Virus record (IMG/VR): IMGVR_UViG_3300006751_000067
Span: 1-33,238 of that record
Length of the DNA stretch: 33,238 nt
Reading direction: 5' to 3' (one strand)
DNA from: a virus
Made by a program: the position numbers and the translations under genes. Shown piece by piece: positions 6,952 to 13,145 of this stretch; within the stretch, counting starts at the first letter, position 1, and every line of letters begins with the position of its first letter. The notes under the pieces were generated by a model. It did no database searches. It was not told where the DNA came from and saw nothing but the letters and a program-made list of their open reading frames with translations.

Positions 6952-7353
6952 ATGACACAATTTATCAATGATTTTGATTTAGTTTTCAAAAACTTTTTCG
7001 ATCAAAAATCCCGTTTCCAATCAGTCTACGGAAACAAAATGAATTACCCAGTAGATATTTATATTAAAGACGAAGACGGAATTGTCTTTGATATCGCAGC
7101 GGTAGGTTTAACTCAAGACGATATAGAAATATTAACAGAAGGCGAAACACTGCGTGTACGCCACGAACGGACAGGTGCTGATACTAGAGATTATATCCAT
7201 AAAGGCATAGCACGTAGGGCGTTCGATTTCGCTTGGAAAATATCTACCGATTTAGATTTATCTAAAACAAAAGCAACCATGGTAGATGGTTTGCTTAATA
7301 TATTTATTCCTTATGCATATGAACGTGCACCTAAAAGAATAAAAATTAATTAA
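6952..7353 (+). CDS. Hsp20-family small heat-shock protein
   Basis: A 133-residue alpha-crystallin-domain chaperone of the IbpA/Hsp20 family, as found in many T4-like marine phages. The domain spans about residues 33-123: opening strand YPVDIYIKDEDGIVFDIAAVG, the turn D-D-I-E-I, and the closing A-T-M-V-D-G-L-L-N-I-F-I-P block at 108-120. The C-terminus ends in I-K-I (130-132), the I-x-I anchor used for oligomer assembly. It would hold unfolding proteins, perhaps virion components, without ATP. Unlike almost all genes nearby it has a textbook ribosome site, AGGAGG, 6 bases before the ATG, richer G+C codons, and 10-bp inverted repeats on both sides, which together suggest acquisition as a unit. 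Confidence 0.9.
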   Translation: MTQFINDFDLVFKNFFDQKSRFQSVYGNKMNYPVDIYIKDEDGIVFDIAAVGLTQDDIEILTEGETLRVRHERTGADTRDYIHKGIARRAFDFAWKISTDLDLSKTKATMVDGLLNIFIPYAYERAPKRIKIN

Positions 7354-7359
7354 TCCAAC

Positions 7360-7369
7360 GAGACCTACC
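7360..7369 (-). repeat. right arm of 10-bp inverted repeat flanking hsp20
   Basis: GAGACCTACC on the plus strand, exact reverse complement of 6887-6896, beginning 7 bases after the hsp20 stop codon. Could pair with the left arm in RNA (circularising the message ends) or mark a cassette boundary. Confidence 0.7.
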
Positions 7370-7382
7370 AAATCTTTTAATT

Positions 7383-7895
7383 ATGAAACAATATAAAAAA
7401 ACACCTAAAAATATAATTAAACAATTTAATCGGCCGCAATTTAAAATAGGAGATTATGTTTACTTTTCTTTTTTAGGATCTAAAAATGAAGGTTATGTTA
7501 AAAAAATTACTACGCAGAATTGGGGAGTACAGTATACGGTTGTTGCGGAATCTTATGGGAAGACGTACAAATACCCATGCGGAATCGACATTAAAGGATA
7601 TAAAACTTCTTACCACACCGGATGTGTCTTCCGGGAAGAATCTAAAAAACTTCTTAAAGACAAAAGAAGGCCAATTATTGAAGGCGGAGATGACAATAAA
7701 AGCCGGAGAAGAGATGTTAATGGAAATAGCTCTGAGGTTGCAACAAGCAGAAACAATGCCGGAAAAAATGTTAATGAGTCTAGCTCTACACGAATTTGCG
7801 ACAGCAGTACAACGAAGCAACGAGATAATAGAGAGCTTAAAGATGCCATCCAAAAGCAAAAAGATTTCCTAAACGGGTTTGTGAAAAAAGATTAA
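7383..7895 (+). CDS. hypothetical protein with KOW-like N-terminal domain
   Basis: A 170-residue protein. Residues 18-85 (K-I-G-D-Y-V-Y-F-S-F-L-G-S to Y-H-T-G-C-V-F) read as a small beta-barrel of the KOW/SH3 type common in phage accessory proteins. Residues 95-145 are Asn/Ser/Arg-rich and look disordered; the last 25 residues (ELKDAIQKQKDFLNGFVKK) form a helix. The disordered part overlaps a second open frame (7690-7872), and the whole block is less AT-rich than its surroundings. Codon third positions favour this frame over the other only mildly. Function unknown. Confidence 0.7.
   Translation: MKQYKKTPKNIIKQFNRPQFKIGDYVYFSFLGSKNEGYVKKITTQNWGVQYTVVAESYGKTYKYPCGIDIKGYKTSYHTGCVFREESKKLLKDKRRPIIEGGDDNKSRRRDVNGNSSEVATSRNNAGKNVNESSSTRICDSSTTKQRDNRELKDAIQKQKDFLNGFVKKD
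7690..7872 (+). CDS. possible nested overlapping gene (+1 frame)
   Basis: In the +1 frame relative to the host gene an ORF is open from 7486 to 7872. Its last 60 residues, from the ATG at 7690 (MTIKAGEEMLMEIALRLQQ...), look like a genuine protein: amphipathic helices, Met/Leu/Glu-rich, no low-complexity, whereas the same DNA in the host frame codes an apparently disordered Asn/Ser linker. A GAAGGCGGAG stretch abuts the ATG, too close for an ideal ribosome site. G+C at third codon positions is higher in this frame, which argues against it. Alternatives: a longer form from 7486, a sequencing indel that split one longer gene, or a fortuitous ORF. Confidence 0.4.
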   Translation: MTIKAGEEMLMEIALRLQQAETMPEKMLMSLALHEFATAVQRSNEIIESLKMPSKSKKIS

Positions 7896-7915
7896 GGTAA
7901 ATTTTTTAGGTACTT

Positions 7916-8722
7916 TTATTTATTATCAACACCGGTATAATTGAGTATAGTATTCCATAAATTAGGTTTATCATCTTTAATATGAATATCTTTTTCTTTT
8001 GGATATAATGAATCTAAATATACTGGAAATGATTCTTTAATTTTTTCTTTTACTATCCCCGGATCTCCCCTTAAGGTTTTTCCGTCTATATCTTTAAAGA
8101 AATGAAAATAACAACTATCGGTACTAGTAGGATCTATAGAAATGTGGTGGTGGTTACCTTTTGCTGAATCAGATGGTTTTTTATATTCGTTAATATAAAT
8201 TATAGTTACATCCGGGTTTTCGTATATATATTTTGCAATTGCATTTTCCATTTGTAGTTGTGAATCATCTGATGCTTTTCCTTCTTGTACAAAATCAATC
8301 GCAAAGCCACGCGTATGGTCACTTTCGTAGTTTAAACAACGATGAAATGCATCATCACCCCCAGTAAGTTCTATTTTCCCATAATAGTTGTTTTGTATGC
8401 CGTTTACAACTTTTAAGGTTGATAATATATTAGTGTAATTAACAGGTTTAGTTCTCCAATCAGTACTTCCTGGATATGCATTTGCAATTGCAGCTGCAGA
8501 TATTATTTCAGAATAATCTGTTTCAAGTGCTAAATATTTTAATTTTCTACCGTTATCAGGATGGTTGTACCATTTTTTTATTTTTAAAATTTGTTTTGCA
8601 AACCTTCTCTTATATTTAATAAACATTCCTTTAGATCTAGCATAATTATGTATTGATTTTATCATATCTACATTATACAGTATATCTTGTTGTTCTAACA
8701 GTAAGTCTTGTAATTTTATCAT
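7916..8722 (-). CDS. M15-type peptidoglycan peptidase with capsid-targeting-like tag
   Basis: A 268-residue protein. Residues 131-143 contain S134-x-H136-x-x-G-x-A-x-D143 and residues 191-193 H-H-H supply the H-x-H; this is the zinc-binding pattern of the M15 (VanY / D-Ala-D-Ala carboxypeptidase / L-Ala-D-Glu endopeptidase) family, which cuts peptidoglycan cross-links. Residues 1-11, MIKLQDLLLEQ, match the tag on the genes at 700, 2297, 10285 and 29827 rather than a signal peptide. A lysis endolysin is one possible role; the tag instead suggests a virion-packaged enzyme. It is one of only two minus-strand genes here, convergent with 7383-7895 and divergent from the exported-protein cluster. 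Confidence 0.82.
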   Translation of the reverse strand: MIKLQDLLLEQQDILYNVDMIKSIHNYARSKGMFIKYKRRFAKQILKIKKWYNHPDNGRKLKYLALETDYSEIISAAAIANAYPGSTDWRTKPVNYTNILSTLKVVNGIQNNYYGKIELTGGDDAFHRCLNYESDHTRGFAIDFVQEGKASDDSQLQMENAIAKYIYENPDVTIIYINEYKKPSDSAKGNHHHISIDPTSTDSCYFHFFKDIDGKTLRGDPGIVKEKIKESFPVYLDSLYPKEKDIHIKDDKPNLWNTILNYTGVDNK

Positions 8723-8732
8723 ATATAATATA

Positions 8733-8855
8733 AATATTTGGATAATAGAAATTAATTATATATTATAGTTATATAAATAATTAAATACTTAACCAATGAA
8801 AAAAACCATTTTAATCACAGCAGCTATATTCATAGCTACTCAACTATTTTCTCAA
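8733..8855 (+). repeat. promoter plus signal-peptide direct repeat, copy 1
   Basis: Bases 8733-8855 and 9277-9399 (offset 544) are near-identical copies covering an AT-rich leader and the signal peptide codons. Bases 8748-8803, including TATAAATA, the leader and the start codon, match perfectly over 56 bp; the signal peptide codons that follow diverge moderately. The unit precedes two different genes. Confidence 0.88.
8772..8779 (+). promoter_or_regulatory. TATAAATA box, candidate late promoter
   Basis: Exact TATAAATA 16 bases before the ATG at 8796, inside the perfectly conserved part of the duplicated leader. An identical copy is at 9316-9323. Conservation of the box and spacing in both copies supports function. 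Confidence 0.5.
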
Positions 8856-9269
8856 ACTATAAATAATATTACTATTACTTATAATAACACAAAAATATAC
8901 ACCGCGTTTGGAGAAAATATTAATATCAATAAAATAATTTCTAAAAAATATTTAAATACAACAATACCAAATAAGCCAGGTATTGCAACAAGAACATATG
9001 ATATTAAAAATATGAAATGTTATTTTAAATTAGATACCAATGAAAATAATGTTAAAGATATCGTGAAATTTGAACAATTATCAAATGGAATTATTCATAT
9101 TGTAGTTGAAGAACCAAATGCTTTATATGAAGATGAAAATATATATACACATCAATATATAGATAAAAATAAAAATACTAGTATTTATTCATGGAAATGG
9201 AATGAAGGCACTGATTTTACAAGTTCTTTTGCAGTTAAAGCAATTAATCCGAAAATTTTATTAAAATAA
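8796..9269 (+). CDS. exported protein, paralogue A
   Basis: A 157-residue protein with a Bacteroidota-style signal peptide (MKKTILITAAIFIATQLFSQ; cleavage probably after FSQ at residue 20), so it should be sent to the periplasm or surface of the host. The mature part is beta-rich and Asn/Ile-rich and aligns along its whole length with the next gene: N-I-T-I-T-Y-N near the start, D-I-V-K-F-E, N-G-I-I-H-I-V, a T-H-x-Y-x-D segment, and the closing N-P-K-I-L-L-K. No cysteine follows the signal, so not a lipoprotein. Function unknown; phage-coded exported proteins often alter the infected cell's envelope. Confidence 0.8.
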   Translation: MKKTILITAAIFIATQLFSQTINNITITYNNTKIYTAFGENININKIISKKYLNTTIPNKPGIATRTYDIKNMKCYFKLDTNENNVKDIVKFEQLSNGIIHIVVEEPNALYEDENIYTHQYIDKNKNTSIYSWKWNEGTDFTSSFAVKAINPKILLK

Positions 9270-9276
9270 GTTTAAT

Positions 9277-9399
9277 AATATTTGGATATATGAAATTAAT
9301 TATATATTATAGTTATATAAATAATTAAATACTTAACCAATGAAAAAGACAATTTTATTCCTCGCAGCTATATTCATAGCAACACAAGTTTTTTCTCAA
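9277..9399 (+). repeat. promoter plus signal-peptide direct repeat, copy 2
   Basis: Second copy of the unit described at 8733-8855. It lies between paralogues A and B and supplies the B gene with its own TATAAATA box (9316-9323), leader and signal peptide. Confidence 0.88.
9316..9323 (+). promoter_or_regulatory. TATAAATA box, second copy
   Basis: Exact TATAAATA 16 bases before the ATG at 9340, part of the duplicated leader. Confidence 0.5.
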
Positions 9400-9810
9400 A
9401 GTGTAGAAAAAATAACAATCACTTATAACACCGTAGATTTATATAATAATATCGGAAATGTTAACACTTTAGAGCTTTTAAAAGAAGAACCTTATACTAA
9501 AAATTTAGGTCCCGAAAAAGCTAAAAGAGTTATTGATCTAAGAAATATGTCTGCTTATTTTGTTTCAGATGCTGTAGAAGCAATAACTGTCGATATCGTT
9601 AAATATGAAGTATTAGAAAATGGTATCATACATATTGTTTGTGATGAACGAAATATTTTATATCCAGAAGAAGATAATGTTAGAATATTCACTCACACCT
9701 ATGTTGATATAAAAAATAATCTTAGTGTGTATTCCTATGTATGGGGTGATGAATTTTATTCAGAAACATTTGCTAATAAAGCGGTTAATCCGAAAATTGT
9801 TTTAAAATAA
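9340..9810 (+). CDS. exported protein, paralogue B
   Basis: A 156-residue exported protein, signal peptide MKKTILFLAAIFIATQVFSQ. The mature part is clearly homologous to paralogue A (shared K-I-T-I-T-Y-N, R-x-x-D-x-R/K-N-M, V-D-I-V-K-Y-E, E-N-G-I-I-H-I-V, a T-H-T-Y-V-D segment, and N-P-K-I-V-L-K end) but considerably diverged, while the DNA upstream of the start is unchanged. This contrast points to either strong conservation of the expression element or repeated gene conversion of it. No functional motif visible. Its stop is only 8 bases from the next start, so the third gene probably shares its transcript. Confidence 0.8.
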   Translation: MKKTILFLAAIFIATQVFSQSVEKITITYNTVDLYNNIGNVNTLELLKEEPYTKNLGPEKAKRVIDLRNMSAYFVSDAVEAITVDIVKYEVLENGIIHIVCDERNILYPEEDNVRIFTHTYVDIKNNLSVYSYVWGDEFYSETFANKAVNPKIVLK

Positions 9811-9817
9811 TTAATCA

Positions 9818-9877
9818 ATGAAAAAGACACTTTTAATTCTCGCAGCTATATTCATAGCAACTAATTTATTCTCTCAA
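9818..9877 (+). repeat. signal-peptide repeat, copy 3 (coding part only)
   Basis: The first 60 bases of this gene repeat the signal peptide codons of the two upstream genes, including a 23-base identity with copy 2 in the middle of the signal, but lack the upstream promoter half of the repeat. Confidence 0.8.
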
Positions 9878-10279
9878 GATTTAGATTCATTACTCAATAA
9901 AACTATTAATGATGTTAATAAAGTTTTTATAGATAATGGCGAAGAACCAATAAAAATTGATAATGGTGTTTTTAAAAGAGCTGCAGAAGACGATTTAAAA
10001 TCTTGGGAACAAGATAAAAAATATGTTGCAGATTTAATTGAATTTTCTGAAAAACATGGTGTTGTAATTCCATATATTAGATTTGTTAGTGGTCCTAATA
10101 AAGATGAGTTGGTAACCAAAATAGTAAAAGTTATTAATGATGGGCACTTTAAAACATCTTCAAGATCATTAGATTTTGGATTTGCTATAACGACGAATGG
10201 ATATTATTATTATATTAATATCGTAATTGGTTATCCAGGTGATATTAAGAAAACTTGTTATTATAATAAATCAATGTAG
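9818..10279 (+). CDS. exported protein, same signal peptide, unrelated body
   Basis: A 153-residue exported protein. Its signal peptide MKKTLLILAAIFIATNLFSQ is nearly the same at DNA level as those of the two upstream genes, but the mature part (DLDSLLNKTINDVNK onward) does not align with them. It is helical in the first half and beta/Tyr-rich at the end (NGYYYYINIVIGYPG). No separate promoter box is duplicated in front of it; it follows paralogue B by 7 bases. It ends 5 bases before the end of the convergent minus-strand gene. Function unknown. Confidence 0.78.
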   Translation: MKKTLLILAAIFIATNLFSQDLDSLLNKTINDVNKVFIDNGEEPIKIDNGVFKRAAEDDLKSWEQDKKYVADLIEFSEKHGVVIPYIRFVSGPNKDELVTKIVKVINDGHFKTSSRSLDFGFAITTNGYYYYINIVIGYPGDIKKTCYYNKSM

Positions 10280-10284
10280 TTATT

Positions 10285-11529
10285 TTATTTCGAGGCAACA
10301 CATCTACCTTTAACGGTCCATATGGTGCCTCTTAATGGAGGAAATGCTAAAAATTGTACCGGTTTGTCATCATGATTATTTTTAATAATAGTTTCTGTGC
10401 TTTTTTGAGTTCTACCCCATCCACCTGCAACACCAGCTTTCCACTCTCGTAGATATTTTGCCTTTTTGTTTTCTTTGACGGACCTCCAGTTCAGAAATAT
10501 GTCTTTATATTGTTCTATGGTGGCAATTACGGTATCGTAATTTGGCATTACATCGATAGCTGTAACCGGGCTTCCTCCGATGCTTGTAATTTGAGTATTA
10601 ATATGACCTAGTAGATTATGTCTTTGCATTAAATATGCAATTTCAACAGCAAATCTTCTGTTCCATTTCCAACTCCAATTAATACCATAATATCCTAATC
10701 GTTTCATTTCCTTGGTTTGATCACTGGATCCTATTACCATCCCAGAACTGTATTCTGCGCCATTGAAACCACTAAAAAATTCATGATCTCCATACTTTAC
10801 AAAATATGCATCTGGAATAGTAGCTATTGTGCCTCTAAAGCGCATGGAATCATTAACATCTGCACTAAAAGTCATTTCTTCAGATTTCCAAGTATATGGC
10901 GGGTCTGCAGCTCGTCTTTGTTTATCTGAACCCCAATTAAATGTGCACCTTATTTCTGGAACTGGTTTTTTATCATCGGGCAAATCTCCAGTTGTTTTAA
11001 TAGTCGCAGATGCAGATCTAGTAGTTCCAATTGATGAATTAATTTTCATCGGAAGCATTTCTACAAGCTTCGAGCCTATTAAACGCGTTTCAGTACCTTT
11101 TGAATCTTTGACTATCCAATTATTTTTCTGAATAAGGCTAATAATATAGACATATAAACTTTCAGCCCGAGCATAAGCTAATTTTTCATTATCAGCTTTA
11201 GCATTCGCTTCGCCCCCTATAGGTATTGCATTAGCTGCCCACTTTTGCCCATGTCTTCCTTGTTTCCAATAAGTCTCTATCATTTTAGTAGTTAAAGGCG
11301 AAATTGTTGCAACAGCATTAATTGTTAATTGATGTTTCATATTAGCATATTTTCCTGACGCTAATGCAATCTTTAACGGTTGTAGTGCTTTTAATATTTG
11401 TTGTTCAGCACCCGGAACATCGTTTGGATGAGATGCACCACTAGGATATTGTAAATCTATTCCTGTTATAGTTAAATTTAATCCAGCCGGCGTTGCTTGT
11501 TCAGATAAAAGAGATGTTAATTTAATCAT
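10285..11529 (-). CDS. OmpA-like-domain protein with capsid-targeting-like tag
   Basis: A 414-residue protein starting MIKLTSLLSEQ, the shared tag with a possible cut after S-E (residue 10). Residues 13-150 follow the order of an OmpA-C type peptidoglycan-binding fold: strand (TGIDLQYPSG), helix (AEQQILKALQPLKIAL), strand (QLTINAVATISP), and N-E-K-L-A-Y-A-R-A-E-S-L-Y-V-Y-I, which matches the N-x-x-L-x-x-x-R-A-x-x-V signature. The remaining 260 residues are Trp/Lys-rich and unrecognised. There is no signal peptide, so if it binds peptidoglycan it must arrive in the virion or after lysis. Pairs with the tagged M15 peptidase gene, also on the minus strand. Confidence 0.7.
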   Translation of the reverse strand: MIKLTSLLSEQATPAGLNLTITGIDLQYPSGASHPNDVPGAEQQILKALQPLKIALASGKYANMKHQLTINAVATISPLTTKMIETYWKQGRHGQKWAANAIPIGGEANAKADNEKLAYARAESLYVYIISLIQKNNWIVKDSKGTETRLIGSKLVEMLPMKINSSIGTTRSASATIKTTGDLPDDKKPVPEIRCTFNWGSDKQRRAADPPYTWKSEEMTFSADVNDSMRFRGTIATIPDAYFVKYGDHEFFSGFNGAEYSSGMVIGSSDQTKEMKRLGYYGINWSWKWNRRFAVEIAYLMQRHNLLGHINTQITSIGGSPVTAIDVMPNYDTVIATIEQYKDIFLNWRSVKENKKAKYLREWKAGVAGGWGRTQKSTETIIKNNHDDKPVQFLAFPPLRGTIWTVKGRCVASK

Positions 11530-11569
11530 GATATTTTCTTTTTTAAACGTAATTTTAGTTTATATACAT

Positions 11570-11577
11570 ATAAATAT
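11570..11577 (-). promoter_or_regulatory. candidate late promoter box for minus-strand gene
   Basis: Read on the minus strand this is ATATTTAT, 40 bases upstream of the ATG at 11529. The surrounding 150 bp (11530-11677) is almost pure A+T and holds nothing else recognisable. Confidence 0.3.
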
Positions 11578-11662
11578 AATATAATATACTTTTATCGGTT
11601 ATTTGTATATGTGTAAATTTTTTCTTATATTAATAAAAATATACCAATAATTACATAGTAAT

Positions 11663-11670
11663 ATATTTAT
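11663..11670 (+). promoter_or_regulatory. ATATTTAT box at head of plus-strand cluster
   Basis: The same box begins the 11.7-14.9 kb plus-strand cluster. It is only 7 bases from the 34-residue ORF start at 11678 but 123 bases from the better-supported gene at 11794. Confidence 0.35.
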
Positions 11671-11677
11671 TATTATA

Positions 11678-11782
11678 ATGGAAACTATTAAAGCTACATA
11701 TCAAGAAATAAAAATGGCTACACGGCCTAATGTGTACGTTAATAGAAAAAAATACACCAGAAAAACAAAACATAAAAAATAA
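11678..11782 (+). CDS. small basic peptide, uncertain
   Basis: A 34-residue ORF, METIKATYQEIKMATRPNVY... ending in a very basic tail (RKKYTRKTKHKK). It has no ribosome site and begins 7 bases after a promoter-like box, so it would need a leaderless or very short message. It is followed 11 bases later by a gene with a good ribosome site. It may be a real small nucleic-acid-binding peptide or simply leader sequence. Confidence 0.4.
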   Translation: METIKATYQEIKMATRPNVYVNRKKYTRKTKHKK

Positions 11783-11793
11783 GGAGTTATAAT

Positions 11794-11973
11794 ATGGCAC
11801 ATTACCGATTCAAAAACAAAGTAACTGATGATTTAGAAGATGCACATGATATTGTAAAAAATACCGGAAGAATGTTAAAAGAAGGCAAAATTGATAAAAG
11901 CTCAGCACTTAATAATTTAGCTCGTGCATTAAAAAAATTAGAATCTGCGAAATATTATGTTGAGCGTGAATAA
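11794..11973 (+). CDS. small helical protein
   Basis: A 59-residue protein (MAHYRFKNKVTDDLEDAHDI...) preceded by AAGGAG with 7-base spacing, one of the few clear ribosome sites in the window. It is predicted to be two helices (residues 10-30 and 36-58) with a short G-K-I-D turn, the shape of a small dimerising bundle. Its stop overlaps the ATG of the membrane protein by one base, so the two are probably translated together. Function unknown. Confidence 0.75.
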   Translation: MAHYRFKNKVTDDLEDAHDIVKNTGRMLKEGKIDKSSALNNLARALKKLESAKYYVERE

Positions 11974-12968
11974 TGAATCGATTTTTTCCATACTTAACAT
12001 TAAGTATTGCATTGATTTTAGCATCAATAGCAGCATATTATAGTGTATTTGGACTAAGCAAATTATTTTCTTCACAAGCAACGGCTATTATAATAATGGC
12101 AGCTGCATTAGAAACTGCAAAATTAATTACAGCATTATATCTACATAGATATTGGAAACATGTTGCATTATTAGCTAAAACATATTTAATTTCTGCATTA
12201 ATTATTTTAATGTGTATAACATCATTAGGTATATATGGATTCTTAGTTTCAGCTTATCAAGAAACTGCATATAATGTCCAAGAAGTAGATCAAAAAATAG
12301 CTTTACAAAATAATAAAAAAATTAGATTTGAATCTCAATTAAAAACTATTTCAGCAGAAAAAGAATCATTAAATAAAAATATTACAGAATTAACAACAGG
12401 ATTATCTAATAATAAAATACAAAGAAAAGATCGAGATGGTAATATTATTACTACAACTTCGGGGTCTACTAGGAGGGCTTTAACAAAACAATTAGATAAT
12501 TCTATTAAACGAAGAGATACATTAGCAGTTAAAGAATATGCATTAACTGATTCTGTTTCTAATATAGATTTAAAAATATTAGATTTACAAACAAATTCAA
12601 ATGCTGCAGCTGAAATAGGACCATTAAAATATGTTGCTAAAATATCTGGTAAGGATACTGATAAAGTAGTTAATTGGTTTATTTTATTGTTTATAATTGT
12701 ATTCGATCCGCTAGCGGTTATATTATTAGTTTCAGCACAACATTCTTTTAAATTTAATAATACTAAAAATATATATGGAGAAACTAAAAATTATTTTAAA
12801 CAAAGAAATAAAGTTATAACTAAAATTATTAAACAAAACATGAAAAAACCAGAACCAGAATTATCATTGCAAGAAAAATCTGATCAGATAACAGATCAAG
12901 AAATCCAAAAAGAGAAAAATAAAATAAAAAAACCATCGAAATATAAATTTCCAAAAGTACATTCATGA
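11973..12968 (+). CDS. membrane protein with long coiled coil
   Basis: A 331-residue integral membrane protein. Hydrophobic segments lie near residues 5-26, 36-57 and 69-94, followed by a polar, Lys/Glu/Asn-rich coiled-coil section (about 100-215) and a fourth hydrophobic segment (about 232-255, W-F-I-L-L-F-I-I-V-F-D-P-L-A-V-I-L-L-V) leading to a basic cytoplasmic tail. With four segments both ends would be on the same side and the coiled coil would face the other side. Proteins of this layout occur in marine T4-like phages without known function; spanin-like, lysis-timing or superinfection roles are guesses. No signal peptide cleavage site is evident. Coupled to genes on both sides by overlapping stops and starts. 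Confidence 0.8.
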   Translation: MNRFFPYLTLSIALILASIAAYYSVFGLSKLFSSQATAIIIMAAALETAKLITALYLHRYWKHVALLAKTYLISALIILMCITSLGIYGFLVSAYQETAYNVQEVDQKIALQNNKKIRFESQLKTISAEKESLNKNITELTTGLSNNKIQRKDRDGNIITTTSGSTRRALTKQLDNSIKRRDTLAVKEYALTDSVSNIDLKILDLQTNSNAAAEIGPLKYVAKISGKDTDKVVNWFILLFIIVFDPLAVILLVSAQHSFKFNNTKNIYGETKNYFKQRNKVITKIIKQNMKKPEPELSLQEKSDQITDQEIQKEKNKIKKPSKYKFPKVHS

Positions 12969-13126
12969 AAAAAAATAAAAATATAAAAAGACCTGGATTT
13001 AAAAAATTAAAATGTAAATATTGTAATAATATATCATTTAATGTTGATTCTAGAGCAACAGCACGTACATGTTGGAGATGTACATCTAAATTAGTTAATG
13101 GCCAAACTTTGGAATTATCAAAATAA
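12965..13126 (+). CDS. small zinc-ribbon protein
   Basis: A 53-residue protein that starts inside the last codons of the membrane protein gene (ATGA overlap). It has a very basic N-terminus (MKKNKNIKRPGFKKLK) and two CxxC pairs, C17-K-Y-C20 and C36-W-R-C39, typical of a zinc ribbon of the ribosomal or transcription type. The overlap and the motif together make it very likely real. Nucleic-acid binding is a reasonable inference; specific role unknown. Confidence 0.78.
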   Translation: MKKNKNIKRPGFKKLKCKYCNNISFNVDSRATARTCWRCTSKLVNGQTLELSK

Positions 13127-13145
13127 TTATCTATTATTAAAATAA

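Noticed and set aside
7641-7665. Possible -1 slippery A-run joining the two frames at 7383-7895
   Set aside because: The second frame is +1 relative to the first, so a -1 slip at this A-run does not reach it. A sequencing indel or separate start fits better.
7473-7859. Minus-strand ORF of 128 codons
   Set aside because: Hydrophobic shadow of the less AT-rich dual-frame region; no start context and no protein-like pattern.
7896-7915. Terminator between the convergent genes
   Set aside because: Only 20 bp with a T-run; no stem could be paired convincingly.
8729-8737. ATATTTAT on the minus strand as promoter of the M15 gene
   Set aside because: Only 7 bases from the start codon, and the same bases form TATAAATA on the plus strand; a useful promoter here would leave no leader.
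10717-11131. Plus-strand ORFs opposite the OmpA-like gene
   Set aside because: Shadows of the 414-residue minus-strand gene; no ribosome site or recognisable protein.
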